Source: CBDFGQ01 sp965247295 (lineage in GTDB: Bacteria > Chloroflexota > Dehalococcoidia > Lucifugimonadales > JAGWBF01). From it: a DNA stretch of 64,000 nt. The notes under the pieces were generated by a model. It saw only the letters and a program-made list of their open reading frames with translations. It did not search any database and was not told the origin of the DNA. The stretch spans positions 186,001-250,000 of the forward strand of contig CBDFGQ010000003.1 in the NCBI GenBank assembly GCA_965247295.1, written 5' to 3'. Shown in pieces: positions 55,751 through 63,594 of this stretch. Each line of letters opens with the position of its first letter. The stretch's first letter is position 1. Both the position numbers and the translations under genes were made by a program.

Positions 55751-55809
55751 CAATAGACCACAGAAGCCCGCCATGGTTTTCAGCCATGGCGGGCTTCTGT
55801 GGTCTATTG
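55751..55809. terminator. Perfect 26-bp inverted repeat after the PD40 gene
   Basis: The arms 55751-55776 (starting CAATAGACCACAGAAGCCCG) and 55784-55809 are exact complements around a seven-base loop TTTTCAG. The hairpin is far longer than needed for termination and has no T-run after it. It may end the PD40 transcript by stem stability, protect mRNA ends, or be a mobile-element end or miniature inverted repeat. Confidence 0.55.
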
Positions 55810-55861
55810 GGAATAGTACCCCCTTCAGGACGGACCTGTGGCTAAAAGCCCGGCGAAAATA

Positions 55862-55888
55862 TTAACATGCCCAAGCCTCGTGTATAAG
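55862..55888 (+). promoter_or_regulatory. Candidate promoter for the amidase gene
   Basis: TTAACA (55862-55867) and TATAAG (55883-55888), with a 15-base spacer, lie 40 bases before ATG 55928. The spacer is short. Confidence 0.35.
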
Positions 55889-55927
55889 AGTGAATGAGCC
55901 TTTCATATGCTCTGATAAGGACTAAAA

Positions 55928-57334
55928 ATGAATGAGCAGATCCACTACGCCTCCGCTTCAGACCTGGCGCGGAAGATTCGAAGCAAGGAGATCTCGCCCG
56001 TCGAGGTCGTCCGAGCCCACCTCGACCGCATAGACGCACTGAACCCCAGGCTCAACGCCATTGTAATATTTGCCGACGATCCGTTGGACAGGGCCAAGGA
56101 AGCGGAAGCCGCGATCATGAGGGGTGACGAGGTAGGTCCTCTCCACGGCGTCCCCTACACCCTGAAGGACTGCGTACAGGTGGGCGGGATGCGCACCACC
56201 CTGGGCTCGAAGCTTTTTACGGAGTACGTCTCGGACCAGGACGCTACCATATACACTCGACTCAAAGACGCCGGTGGAATCCTGCTGGGGAAGACCAACA
56301 TGCCGGAGTTCGCCCTGTGGTGGCAGACGGATAACCTGGTTTGGGGACTGACCCCCAATCCCTGGAACGCGGAGCGCACCTCCGGGGGTTCCAGCGGCGG
56401 TGAGGCCTCGGCCATCGCCTGCGGGCTCTCTCCCCTGGGCGTGGGCACCGACCTGGGTGGCTCCATCCGTCAGCCCGCCTCGTTCTGTGGCCTGGCCGGG
56501 CTGAAACCTACCCTGGGCCGGGTACCCTATACCGGAATACTGCCTCAGGCCATCTTGCGAGCCATCCACGTCGGTCCCATGGCCCGCACGGTTAAAGACG
56601 TAGCCCTGGAGCTGTCCGTTACCGCGGGCCCCGACGGGCTGGACATCTTCGCCCCGCCGGTACCCGTGCCGGACTATCTGGACCTGGACAGGCCGCTGGC
56701 CGGCCTAAAGATTGGCTGGAGCCCTACCATAGGAATACCTGTCGAGCCGGAAGTGCAGCAAACGGTAGCGAGGGCCGCAGGGGCCCTGAAGGACGCCGGC
56801 ATGGATGTCGAGCAAACGGAGATACCGGCAATGGTGGAGCACGATTCCGGAAACGTCTCCGCCATCGTCTACCTTACCGAGGCCAGGCAGGCGTTGACGC
56901 CCATTGTCCTGGGCAGGGAGTCGGACCTGACGCCGCTGCTTCGCTCTCGATACCTTGAGAGCCCACCCCAGGAGTTCCAAGCCTATCTGGAGGCGAATCT
57001 AACCTGGGAGTCGCTGAAGCGCGGAGTAGCCGACTGGTTCACTCGCTACGACCTGTTCCTCTGTCCGACAGTGCCCATGCCTGCCTATCCCCACAATCAA
57101 AGAGAATTCACAATAGAGGGGCAGACCCTCCCCAGCCGACACGCCCTCAGGGCCACGGTGCCGTGGGACCTGACCGGTTCGCCGGCCATGTCGGTGCCCT
57201 TTGGCACGAGCACCGATGGCCTGCCTATCGGGGTGCAGCTGGTCGGCCGCCACTTCGATGAACTGACCGTGCTGCGGGCCGCAAAGGCCCTGGAAGACCG
57301 GACCGGCGGATACCTCCGCCCCCCGGTCGACTAG
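55928..57334 (+). CDS. Amidase (amidase signature family)
   Basis: A 468-residue enzyme. The Ser-cisSer-Lys triad is visible: Lys80 in GVPYTLKDCVQVGG, Ser155 in TSGGSSGGEASAIACG, and nucleophile Ser179 in GVGTDLGGSIRQPASFCGLAGLKPT. The C-terminal LTGSPAMSVPFG and GLPIGVQLVGRHFDE complete the fold. It hydrolyses amides of unknown type. GatA-type activity is unlikely without gatB and gatC nearby. It is transcribed alone after the 26-bp palindrome, with its own candidate promoter. Confidence 0.93.
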   Translation: MNEQIHYASASDLARKIRSKEISPVEVVRAHLDRIDALNPRLNAIVIFADDPLDRAKEAEAAIMRGDEVGPLHGVPYTLKDCVQVGGMRTTLGSKLFTEYVSDQDATIYTRLKDAGGILLGKTNMPEFALWWQTDNLVWGLTPNPWNAERTSGGSSGGEASAIACGLSPLGVGTDLGGSIRQPASFCGLAGLKPTLGRVPYTGILPQAILRAIHVGPMARTVKDVALELSVTAGPDGLDIFAPPVPVPDYLDLDRPLAGLKIGWSPTIGIPVEPEVQQTVARAAGALKDAGMDVEQTEIPAMVEHDSGNVSAIVYLTEARQALTPIVLGRESDLTPLLRSRYLESPPQEFQAYLEANLTWESLKRGVADWFTRYDLFLCPTVPMPAYPHNQREFTIEGQTLPSRHALRATVPWDLTGSPAMSVPFGTSTDGLPIGVQLVGRHFDELTVLRAAKALEDRTGGYLRPPVD

Positions 57335-57651
57335 CCTTGTCCTACATACAACCTCAGGTGGCGGCACGGTCGGGCAACGGCTGATCGATTGTGGCCCCGC
57401 CGCAGTCTTATACCGGCCAGCCGGTGGACAAGAACTGGGAAGGGTAATAGACTTGGGACGGGACCTCGCGGCACACTCCTCCAATGTCCCTGGAGGTAAG
57501 CTGGGATGCCAGTCTTCTCCCCAGACTATCTTCACAAGGTAGCCCCTAGTCGCCTCGCCCTTGCGGCAACAATTCCAACGTCACAGGGCCTGATCTGGGA
57601 TACCATCTGCACAACTTCAAGCGATTCTATGTTCGGAATGTAGGTGTCAGC
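57335..57651. other. Intergenic region, 317 bp
   Basis: The region holds no recognised gene, RNA or repeat. A 99-codon frame on the minus strand (57532-57831) overlaps the start of the next gene and shows no family features, so I do not call it. Confidence 0.35.
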
Positions 57652-58639
57652 ATGGCTGAAGGTATGACCATCCTCGTAGGGACTGTAGGGCAGGGCATAA
57701 TGGCGAAGCGTCGATAGTGGCGAGACCTGGCAGCGAGTGGGCATCGGCCAGGGAATGCATTCAGACGCCCTGGTTCGATCACTGGTGAACGACACACGCC
57801 AGCCCGAGATTATCTTCGCTGGCAGCGACAAAGGACTTTACCGGAGTGAAGATAGGGGCCATAGCTGGCGACTGCTGGATTCACCCCTGAGCAACCAGCA
57901 TGTATGGGCCCTGGCTATCGACCCTCAGGAGCCGAAAATAATGTACGTGGGGACCGGGACGCCCACTCCAGCGGGCATCTTCCGGTCCACCGATGGGGGA
58001 GCAAGCTGGCAGCGCCGTCCGGTGGAGATAGCTGAGGAGTGCGCTAACGTAGGTACTCCCCGAATAACTGGGATCGCCATCGACCCGGTGGACCGGCGCA
58101 GCATCTGGGCTGGGATTGAAGTGGATGGAGTGCGGCACAGCTCCGACGGGGGAGAGACCTGGGAAAACGTGGACGGTGCCATCCCCAACCCCGACGTTCA
58201 CAACGTGGCCGTGGCAGGCGGCCCGCCCAAGACTGTGATCGTCGTGGTCAACAACGATGTCTACACCAGCACCGACGATGGTGCAACCTGGCATAGCATA
58301 GGCATCGGGAACGTTTTTCCATGGAGCTACCCGCGGGGGATCATGGTCCAGCCCGGGAAACCCCAAACGGTCTTTGTGACCATAGGCGATACCACCCCCG
58401 GACGCATCGGAACGGTAATGCGGTCTCTGGACACGGGCAAGACATGGCAGAACCTTGCCCTCCCGGTACAGCCCAACGCTGCCATGTGGGTGGTGAACGC
58501 GCAGCCATACAACAACCAGGTGGTCTTCGCGGGAAGCCGTTATGGGTACCTGTACCGCAGCGACGATGGAGGCGACTCCTGGACGAAGCTGTGGCGAGAG
58601 TTTAGCGAAATCTCCTCAGTGGTCTGGATTCCCAACTGA
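57652..58639 (+). CDS. BNR/sialidase-like beta-propeller (WD40/YVTN type), frameshifted near the N-terminus
   Basis: The obvious frame starts only at 57737. Upstream, ATG 57652 (or ATG 57664) reads MTILVGTVGQGIM and is then out of frame. If G57703 is removed the sequence continues as RSVDSGETWQRVGIGQGMHSD into the main frame, giving about 328 residues. Asp-box like S-x-D-x-G-x-T-W units recur (YRSEDRGHSWRLL, RSTDGGASWQRR, HSSDGGETWENV, TSTDDGATWHSI, RSLDTGKTWQNL, RSDDGGDSWTKL), one per blade. Such propellers resemble sialidases, but the catalytic residues are absent. No signal peptide is seen, and function is unknown. Confidence 0.8.
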
Positions 58640-58772
58640 TTGGAGAGAGGCGGCGCATCTGGCCGGGCGGTACGTGACTGTAGGCGTCCCCATGAAGGTT
58701 CTGTAGCTGGCGGAGCGTAGGGGCGCCGAGAGAGGTTGGAGGAATGCCTACCGAGAGGAGGACTGAGTCTCC

Positions 58773-60014
58773 CTAGTCCCTAAGTACGGTGACGCCGTTC
58801 CCTCCGGCCCGGAAACCCAGCAGGATACATAGCCAGTTCCGGAGGTAATGGGGCGGCAAGAACGTGCTCTGTACCCTGAGGCGTGCCTCCCATCCCATAA
58901 GCTGGGCCATCGGCCTATTGGCTAGCAGTTGGCGCAGCCTATAGGCAGACCCTTCGACGGTCTGGACCAGAAATCCAGTCACCCCGTCTATTATCTGGAA
59001 GGCAATCCCACCGGTGTCTCCCCCAATTACGGGCTTGTCCTTCAACATGGCTTCCGTGACTACGAGTCCGAAGCCCTCACGAATGGACTTCGCTAGGACC
59101 ACGGTGGCCGCACGCTGGAGCGCGTTCACCGTAATATCGTTGTCCTCGGGGTTCACGATGATCGTGGCATCGGGGATAGACGCAGCCGCTTCCACGACCT
59201 CCTGCGAAATCTCTTCTCCCTCGGGATCGTCGGGGGCAAAATTCCCCACAAACGCAAACCCTACATCGATGGACCGCTTCACCATCTCGTAGGCACGCAA
59301 AGCCCCAAAGGGGTCTTTCAGCCGGTCAAATCTGCTGACCTGGAGAATCAGCGGTTTTTCCTGGGAGATCTCGTACCGTTGCAAAACCCTTTGGATGGTC
59401 TCCTCCGGAAGGCCTCGGTTCTTATCGCTCAACGGGTCGACAAAGGGCGGAACGATATATTGAGGGACCACCAAGTCCTGCCTCAAAAACTGGGGAATAT
59501 GAAAAATCGCGGCGTCAAACCTGTCGATGAAGGGTTTGAGGAAGCCCCACACTCCCAGGTCGGCCTGGGACACGTCGATATGACACCTCCAGATCCAGTT
59601 GGGCCTCTCGTTGCTTCGATAATCCACCAAACCCAGTGGCTGAGGGTCATGGACGATGATGAAGTCCGCATCATGCTGGATCAGGTGCTCATTTTCCGTC
59701 ATTACCCTGCGGTAAAGCCTGGATATTTCCGGGCTCATCTCGTGTGGTTCCCCGTGGAGGGCATTATGGAAGCCCTTGGTCACGTCGAAAAATTCCTCAG
59801 TACCCTGTAGTATGGACCACTCGGTTTCCAGGCCCACCTCATTCATAAGAGGAATCAGGCGCGACAGTATCTCGGCCACTCCCCCTCCGGTTTTGGTAGA
59901 GCTGATGTGCTGTACGCGAGCACCTTTCAGATGGCGGGCCATGAGGCGGATTTGATCGATGATCTCCTCCCCCACAAAGGGCACGAATTCATCGAGGCGC
60001 GTCTGTGTGGTCAT
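58773..60014 (-). CDS. treT: Trehalose synthase-type glycosyltransferase (GT4)
   Basis: A 413-residue retaining glycosyltransferase. The N-terminal VQHISSTKTGGGVAEIL, FFDVTKGFHNALHG and IIVHDPQPLGLV match TreT, and WIWRCHIDVSQ belongs to the acceptor half. The donor half has LILQVSRFDRLKDPFGALRAY and KSIREGFGLVVTEAMLKDKPVIGGDTGGI, holding the conserved E-x7-E. TreT joins NDP-glucose with glucose to make trehalose in one step, useful as a compatible solute. The DUF5752 gene ends nine bases upstream, the same pairing seen with TreT in other genomes. Confidence 0.9.
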   Translation of the reverse strand: MTTQTRLDEFVPFVGEEIIDQIRLMARHLKGARVQHISSTKTGGGVAEILSRLIPLMNEVGLETEWSILQGTEEFFDVTKGFHNALHGEPHEMSPEISRLYRRVMTENEHLIQHDADFIIVHDPQPLGLVDYRSNERPNWIWRCHIDVSQADLGVWGFLKPFIDRFDAAIFHIPQFLRQDLVVPQYIVPPFVDPLSDKNRGLPEETIQRVLQRYEISQEKPLILQVSRFDRLKDPFGALRAYEMVKRSIDVGFAFVGNFAPDDPEGEEISQEVVEAAASIPDATIIVNPEDNDITVNALQRAATVVLAKSIREGFGLVVTEAMLKDKPVIGGDTGGIAFQIIDGVTGFLVQTVEGSAYRLRQLLANRPMAQLMGWEARLRVQSTFLPPHYLRNWLCILLGFRAGGNGVTVLRD

Positions 60015-60023
60015 GGAACTATC

Positions 60024-60656
60024 TCAGGCTCTCAACACTTCTACGATCTGGTCATTCAGGTTGCGCAGGTCAGAAGAATATGGGTTTAACCTCTCCAGGG
60101 CCGCGGCCTTCTCCTCCTCACCTTGCAGTCTAAGCCATCGGGAGAAATCATTTTTCCTCCCACCGTCGCGGAAGCGGGCCTCGATAAAATGGTACAGGAT
60201 ACACCCCGACCCCAGCCTGTTGATGCCCGAGGCCAATTGCTTCACATCGCCGGCATCGATCCCAGTGGGAAGGACGAAGCTTCTGGCTTCAAGGAAGTAC
60301 ATCTCGCGCCCTGCGGGTACCCTTGCGAAAACCTCGGCCTCGCCCACGTACTGCTGAACGTATGCCGCCAACTGCTCACGACACTCGCGGATGGTGGAGT
60401 GCTCCAGCGGGTCCACGCTGGAAAGTTTCTCCGCGAGCCCCTTCTGCCCCAGCTCGGTGAACACCCAGCGGGCGACGTCATTGGTGTATTCGGCCCGGGT
60501 ATACTTGCGGCGGCGAAACATGGCGTGGTGCACGTGGTAGTAAATCGACGAGCCGGGGACCTGTTTGAGTCCCTGGAGCAGTGACGTTAGGTCCTCGGCT
60601 ATATGGCCGGTCCATAACACCACTCCGGCCTCCGTCATGAACCGAAAGGGCTCCAT
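60024..60656 (-). CDS. DUF5752 family protein
   Basis: A 210-residue soluble protein. EPFRFMTEAGVVLWTGHIAEDL, SIYYHVHHAMFRRR and NDVARWVFTELGQKGLAEKLS make the first half, and CILYHFIEARFRDGGRKNDFSRWL a second, related helical half, so it may be an internal duplication around two YHxxxxxFR motifs. The family is found next to trehalose synthase, as here (nine-base gap to treT), and its role is unknown. It may regulate or assist the glycosyltransferase. Ribosome site GGGAAGCGG is moderate. Confidence 0.85.
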   Translation of the reverse strand: MEPFRFMTEAGVVLWTGHIAEDLTSLLQGLKQVPGSSIYYHVHHAMFRRRKYTRAEYTNDVARWVFTELGQKGLAEKLSSVDPLEHSTIRECREQLAAYVQQYVGEAEVFARVPAGREMYFLEARSFVLPTGIDAGDVKQLASGINRLGSGCILYHFIEARFRDGGRKNDFSRWLRLQGEEEKAAALERLNPYSSDLRNLNDQIVEVLRA

Positions 60657-61124
60657 CTACCGCTTCCCGGCCTCCTCGCCGTTGGGTTCTCTTCCCCTGA
60701 AAGGACATTCGCTCATCGTCGACGGCATGATTATAGGATTTCTACATTCGCTTTGTCTACGTCGGGCGATACGAACTACTATGACAACGACGTCCCCTTC
60801 AGGTATGAACCCTCATATGAACCGGATCTTCCCTCCCCCCCTGCCATCCCGTTACCGGTACACCGGTGCCCGGCTGGTACGGTATCTAGGGACAATCTGT
60901 ATGGCGCCCAACTCTGGTGGCGACCTGAATTTAGAACACCGCTCCACCAGGTGATTCCTGCCGAAATGTGGGGTAGTCCCCCATGAGGTTGAGGTGTACG
61001 GCCTCTTAGGCAATGACAACCCGGTGATTTATGCTCTGTATTACATATCATCAGGTGACAGAGCACATGACATGCAAGACAATTCTGGATCAAATCGATG
61101 GTTGCCTGATAAGGAGGTCGTTTT
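60657..61124. other. Intergenic region, 468 bp, between DUF5752 and the methyltransferase
   Basis: It holds a possible 77-codon ORF (TTG 60753 to TGA 60986, plus strand) whose product is rich in Pro, Tyr and Trp (YEPSYEPDLPSPPAIPLPV, WWRPEFRTPLHQV) with no ribosome site and no family I know. Another frame at 60994-61260 overlaps the methyltransferase and is probably spurious. GC content falls here. The region may be decayed. Confidence 0.35.
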
Positions 61125-61787
61125 ATGGTTACTGCACGAGCCCTTAACGCCTGGCAAGCTGTCAGGGAGTCCCGAGAGTGGGAGGAGAGAGCTGTTGAAA
61201 TGGGTCCAAATACCTCGGAACAGTATCGATATGATCCTAGGCACCTATGCTTCGTACTAGCTAGATACAAGTTCTGCGCAAAGCTGTTATCCGGGAGAAA
61301 CAACGTGCTCGAGGTCGGCTGCGGGGATGCTTTCGGCACGCCCATCGTTGCCGTCGACTGGGACCCTCAAATGACCAAAAGTAATCTACGGCGGTTAGAT
61401 TTCATGGACAACTGCACGTTCAAACACCACGATGTGGTAGTTGAACCCGTCGCCGGGACTTTCGACGGTGTGTTCTCAGTGGACGTCATCGAGCACATAG
61501 ATCCAATAGCAGAAAATGAGTTCATGAAAAACACTTGCACCAATTTGAGCGATGATGGTGTCTACATCCTGGGTACTCCCAATGTGAAAGCGGAGGCCTA
61601 CGCCCGGCCCCGCAGCGTGGTGGGGCATATCAACCTGAAGGACGCGGCATCCCTGAGTGACTTGCTGGAGCGGTATTTTAAGAACGTGTTTATCTTCTCC
61701 ATGAACGATGAAGTGGTCCACACCGGGTTCTACAATATGGCCCACTACCTGTTCGCTGTTGGTACGGGGTTAAGAAGTCGCCCATAA
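61125..61787 (+). CDS. Class I SAM-dependent methyltransferase
   Basis: A 220-residue protein with AAGGAGG seven bases before ATG. NNVLEVGCGDAFGTPIVAVDWDP is motif I with a SAM-binding GCGD, FDGVFSVDVIEHIDP is motif II/IV, and GVYILGTPNVKAEAYARP follows. Between motif I and the acidic residue after strand 2 (VDWDP) about 10 residues usual in the family appear to be missing, so helix A is short. It resembles the 2-polyprenyl-like or glycan-type methyltransferases of cell-surface loci. Bases in this gene are less GC-rich than in its neighbours, a possible sign of transfer. Confidence 0.8.
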   Translation: MVTARALNAWQAVRESREWEERAVEMGPNTSEQYRYDPRHLCFVLARYKFCAKLLSGRNNVLEVGCGDAFGTPIVAVDWDPQMTKSNLRRLDFMDNCTFKHHDVVVEPVAGTFDGVFSVDVIEHIDPIAENEFMKNTCTNLSDDGVYILGTPNVKAEAYARPRSVVGHINLKDAASLSDLLERYFKNVFIFSMNDEVVHTGFYNMAHYLFAVGTGLRSRP

Positions 61788-61949
61788 GATTCAGGCATCG
61801 GCTGGAGATACCGTCCGCTTTCGGTGATGGGACGCCAGATTTTCAGAACTCTCCCAGGCGGAGTCCAGATTTTCGGCCACACTTGCGGCGCGCTACTTTT
61901 GCGATGAGTTAGCTTACTCTAACGTACCAGCGTTTGCATAGGGGTTGCC

Positions 61950-62063
61950 ATGGCCATTGTTGTAGTAGACTTGGACAATACCCTGATAAGCTACGATGAG
62001 ATCATCCACGAGGCAGCAGTACAGCGAAGACTGGTGCCTCCAGATGAAGGCAGAATCAATTAA
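61950..62063 (+). pseudogene. HAD-superfamily phosphatase, N-terminal remnant (37 codons)
   Basis: From ATG 61950 to TAA 62063 the product opens IVVVDLDNTLISYDEIIH, the HAD motif I (DxDxT form, DLDNT), and then stops. HAD phosphatases need 180-250 residues, so this is a truncated gene. It lies between the methyltransferase and the terminator, in a stretch poor in intact genes. Confidence 0.55.
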
Positions 62064-62074
62064 AGCTGGTTAAT

Positions 62075-62153
62075 CGTCAGAGATACCAATAGCCTGTAAC
62101 GGGTCCGCCTTGCACGGCAGCAATCGCTGCTTTCGCAGGGGTTTATCCCTGAT
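62075..62153 (+). other. Possible structured RNA or leader, low confidence
   Basis: GCAGC-AATC-GCTGC and CAGGG-GTTTAT-CCCTG hairpins lie in tandem just before the terminator. I tested the region for tRNA, tmRNA and SRP RNA features and found none. It may be a small RNA, or part of the HAD remnant's downstream region. Confidence 0.25.
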
Positions 62154-62192
62154 AAAAGATAGGCCCCTGATGCGTTCAGGGGCCTATCTTTT
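62154..62192. terminator. Bidirectional terminator, perfect 17-bp stem
   Basis: AAAAGATAGGCCCCTGA (62154-62170) and TCAGGGGCCTATCTTTT (62176-62192) are exact complements around TGCGT. Runs of four A and T on the two sides make it usable from both strands. It ends the MmgE/PrpD transcript (stop at 62216) and any plus-strand transcript. The core matches the hairpin after tRNA-fMet. Confidence 0.85.
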
Positions 62193-62215
62193 GGTTGCCA
62201 CGACCTGATCCCAGG

Positions 62216-63568
62216 CTATGCCAACGAGGGACCTCCAATCAAGGATGTAAGCTCGCGCATGTCGCGGAGGTCCTGCAGGCTATCCACAGTCTGGATAACC
62301 TCCTGGGCCCGCTGAGCTCCCAAAATGTCCGCGGTCAGAAAGCGGAACTTGTCTACTAGCTTTTCCCTGGGCACCCGGTTGCCATAGTCCCCAGGCACGA
62401 GATTGATGGTGTTGGACAGCTTGCGGCCACCCTTGAGGGTGACCCACATCCGGGCCGTGGGCCCGTCTGGCTGGTCCATGGTCTCCGTATCCGGCCCTAC
62501 GTGGACCTTTGCTGCGAGGTCACGCACCTGGTCGGTGTTGATAGCCTCTGGGTAAAATGTGGTGATGTCGGCCTTTCCCCGGACCAGGGCGGTCGCCACG
62601 GCAAAGGGGACGTTGAACTTGGCCGCCAGCATACTCTGAGGGTAGTCGCCCACCATGCCCTCGAGGTGGCGTCGCAGGCCCACCTCGACCTTCTCCACGT
62701 CCTCGATGGCGAATCCCTCCACCCCCCGGAGGTCTAGGGCCGCCTCGATGGCGGGGTGGTTGATGCGGCAGCAGGCGTAGAACTTGAAGTAGTTCTGCTG
62801 GACGCGGTACTCACCGCCCAGACCGTCAACCGTGGCTTCCCGATCGAAGGCATCGCCGAGGATGGTGCCGAAGACGTCGGTGGGCCCGTCCTTCACGCCG
62901 GTGTAGCCGCACCGATGCATGTCCACCGCCAGTATGCCCATCAGCCCGGACCGGCCTGGATAGGCGTTACGGATGGTGGCGCCCTCGAAACAGGGGGTCC
63001 AGGTGTTGGCGGGAGTCATGCCCGAGGCCACGTTGATTAGGGAGCGCACGTCGTCTGCACTGTAGCCCTTGAGCTTGGCAACCGCCACCGCCGTGCCGAT
63101 AACCCCCCAGTGACCATGGGAGTGGACATTGGGTCGAACGGTGGTGGCGCCGCCCAGGCGCGATTCCACCTCATAGCCCACAAGAACCGCCTCGATCCAC
63201 CTCCGTGCATCTACTCCCATCTGCTCCGCCACGGCCAGCGCACCCGGGGTCACATGGATGGATGGATGGCCCCCACCGAAGCGGTTGCCCTCGTCCATCT
63301 CCAGGCCCACACCCGCGGTGCCGTTGACCAGGGTGGCCAGCATTGGCTCGGCCATCAACGGATGGCCGATGATAGTCGCCGTGGCCGGGCCGGACCTCTC
63401 CACCACCACCCGCGCCAGGTTAGCATTCTCCGGCAGCCGGCTGCCCGCCACCATCGCGCCAACGGTGTCCAGCACCACGTCGCGGACGGCAGCCACGGCG
63501 TCCTCGCTCAAGTCCTCGTAACGGGTATCGGCGACGAATGCCGACAGCTTGTCCAAATAGTCACCCAT
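62216..63568 (-). CDS. MmgE/PrpD family protein
   Basis: A 450-residue protein with GGAGGTG upstream. LDTVGAMVAGSRLPENANL, AEPMLATLVNGTAGVGLEMDEGNRFGG and HPSIHVTPGALAVAEQMG form the N-terminal helical domain, HSHGHWGVIGTAVAVAKL and QQNYFKFYACCRINHPAIEAALDL complete it. The family includes 2-methylcitrate dehydratase (PrpD) and cis-aconitate decarboxylase. The residues do not allow a choice. It lies 26 bases downstream of a dihydropyrimidinase-like gene, so the substrate is probably not methylcitrate. Confidence 0.9.
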   Translation of the reverse strand: MGDYLDKLSAFVADTRYEDLSEDAVAAVRDVVLDTVGAMVAGSRLPENANLARVVVERSGPATATIIGHPLMAEPMLATLVNGTAGVGLEMDEGNRFGGGHPSIHVTPGALAVAEQMGVDARRWIEAVLVGYEVESRLGGATTVRPNVHSHGHWGVIGTAVAVAKLKGYSADDVRSLINVASGMTPANTWTPCFEGATIRNAYPGRSGLMGILAVDMHRCGYTGVKDGPTDVFGTILGDAFDREATVDGLGGEYRVQQNYFKFYACCRINHPAIEAALDLRGVEGFAIEDVEKVEVGLRRHLEGMVGDYPQSMLAAKFNVPFAVATALVRGKADITTFYPEAINTDQVRDLAAKVHVGPDTETMDQPDGPTARMWVTLKGGRKLSNTINLVPGDYGNRVPREKLVDKFRFLTADILGAQRAQEVIQTVDSLQDLRDMRELTSLIGGPSLA

Positions 63569-63594
63569 AGTGCACCTCCGAATTTACCTTACCC

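Noticed and set aside
57532..57831. A 99-codon minus-strand frame between amidase and BNR genes
   Set aside because: It overlaps the repaired start of the BNR gene, and its sequence shows no protein-like pattern.
62060..62150. A tRNA, tmRNA or SRP RNA gene before the bidirectional terminator
   Set aside because: Hairpins are present but no cloverleaf, tag reading frame or SRP GGAA loop was found.
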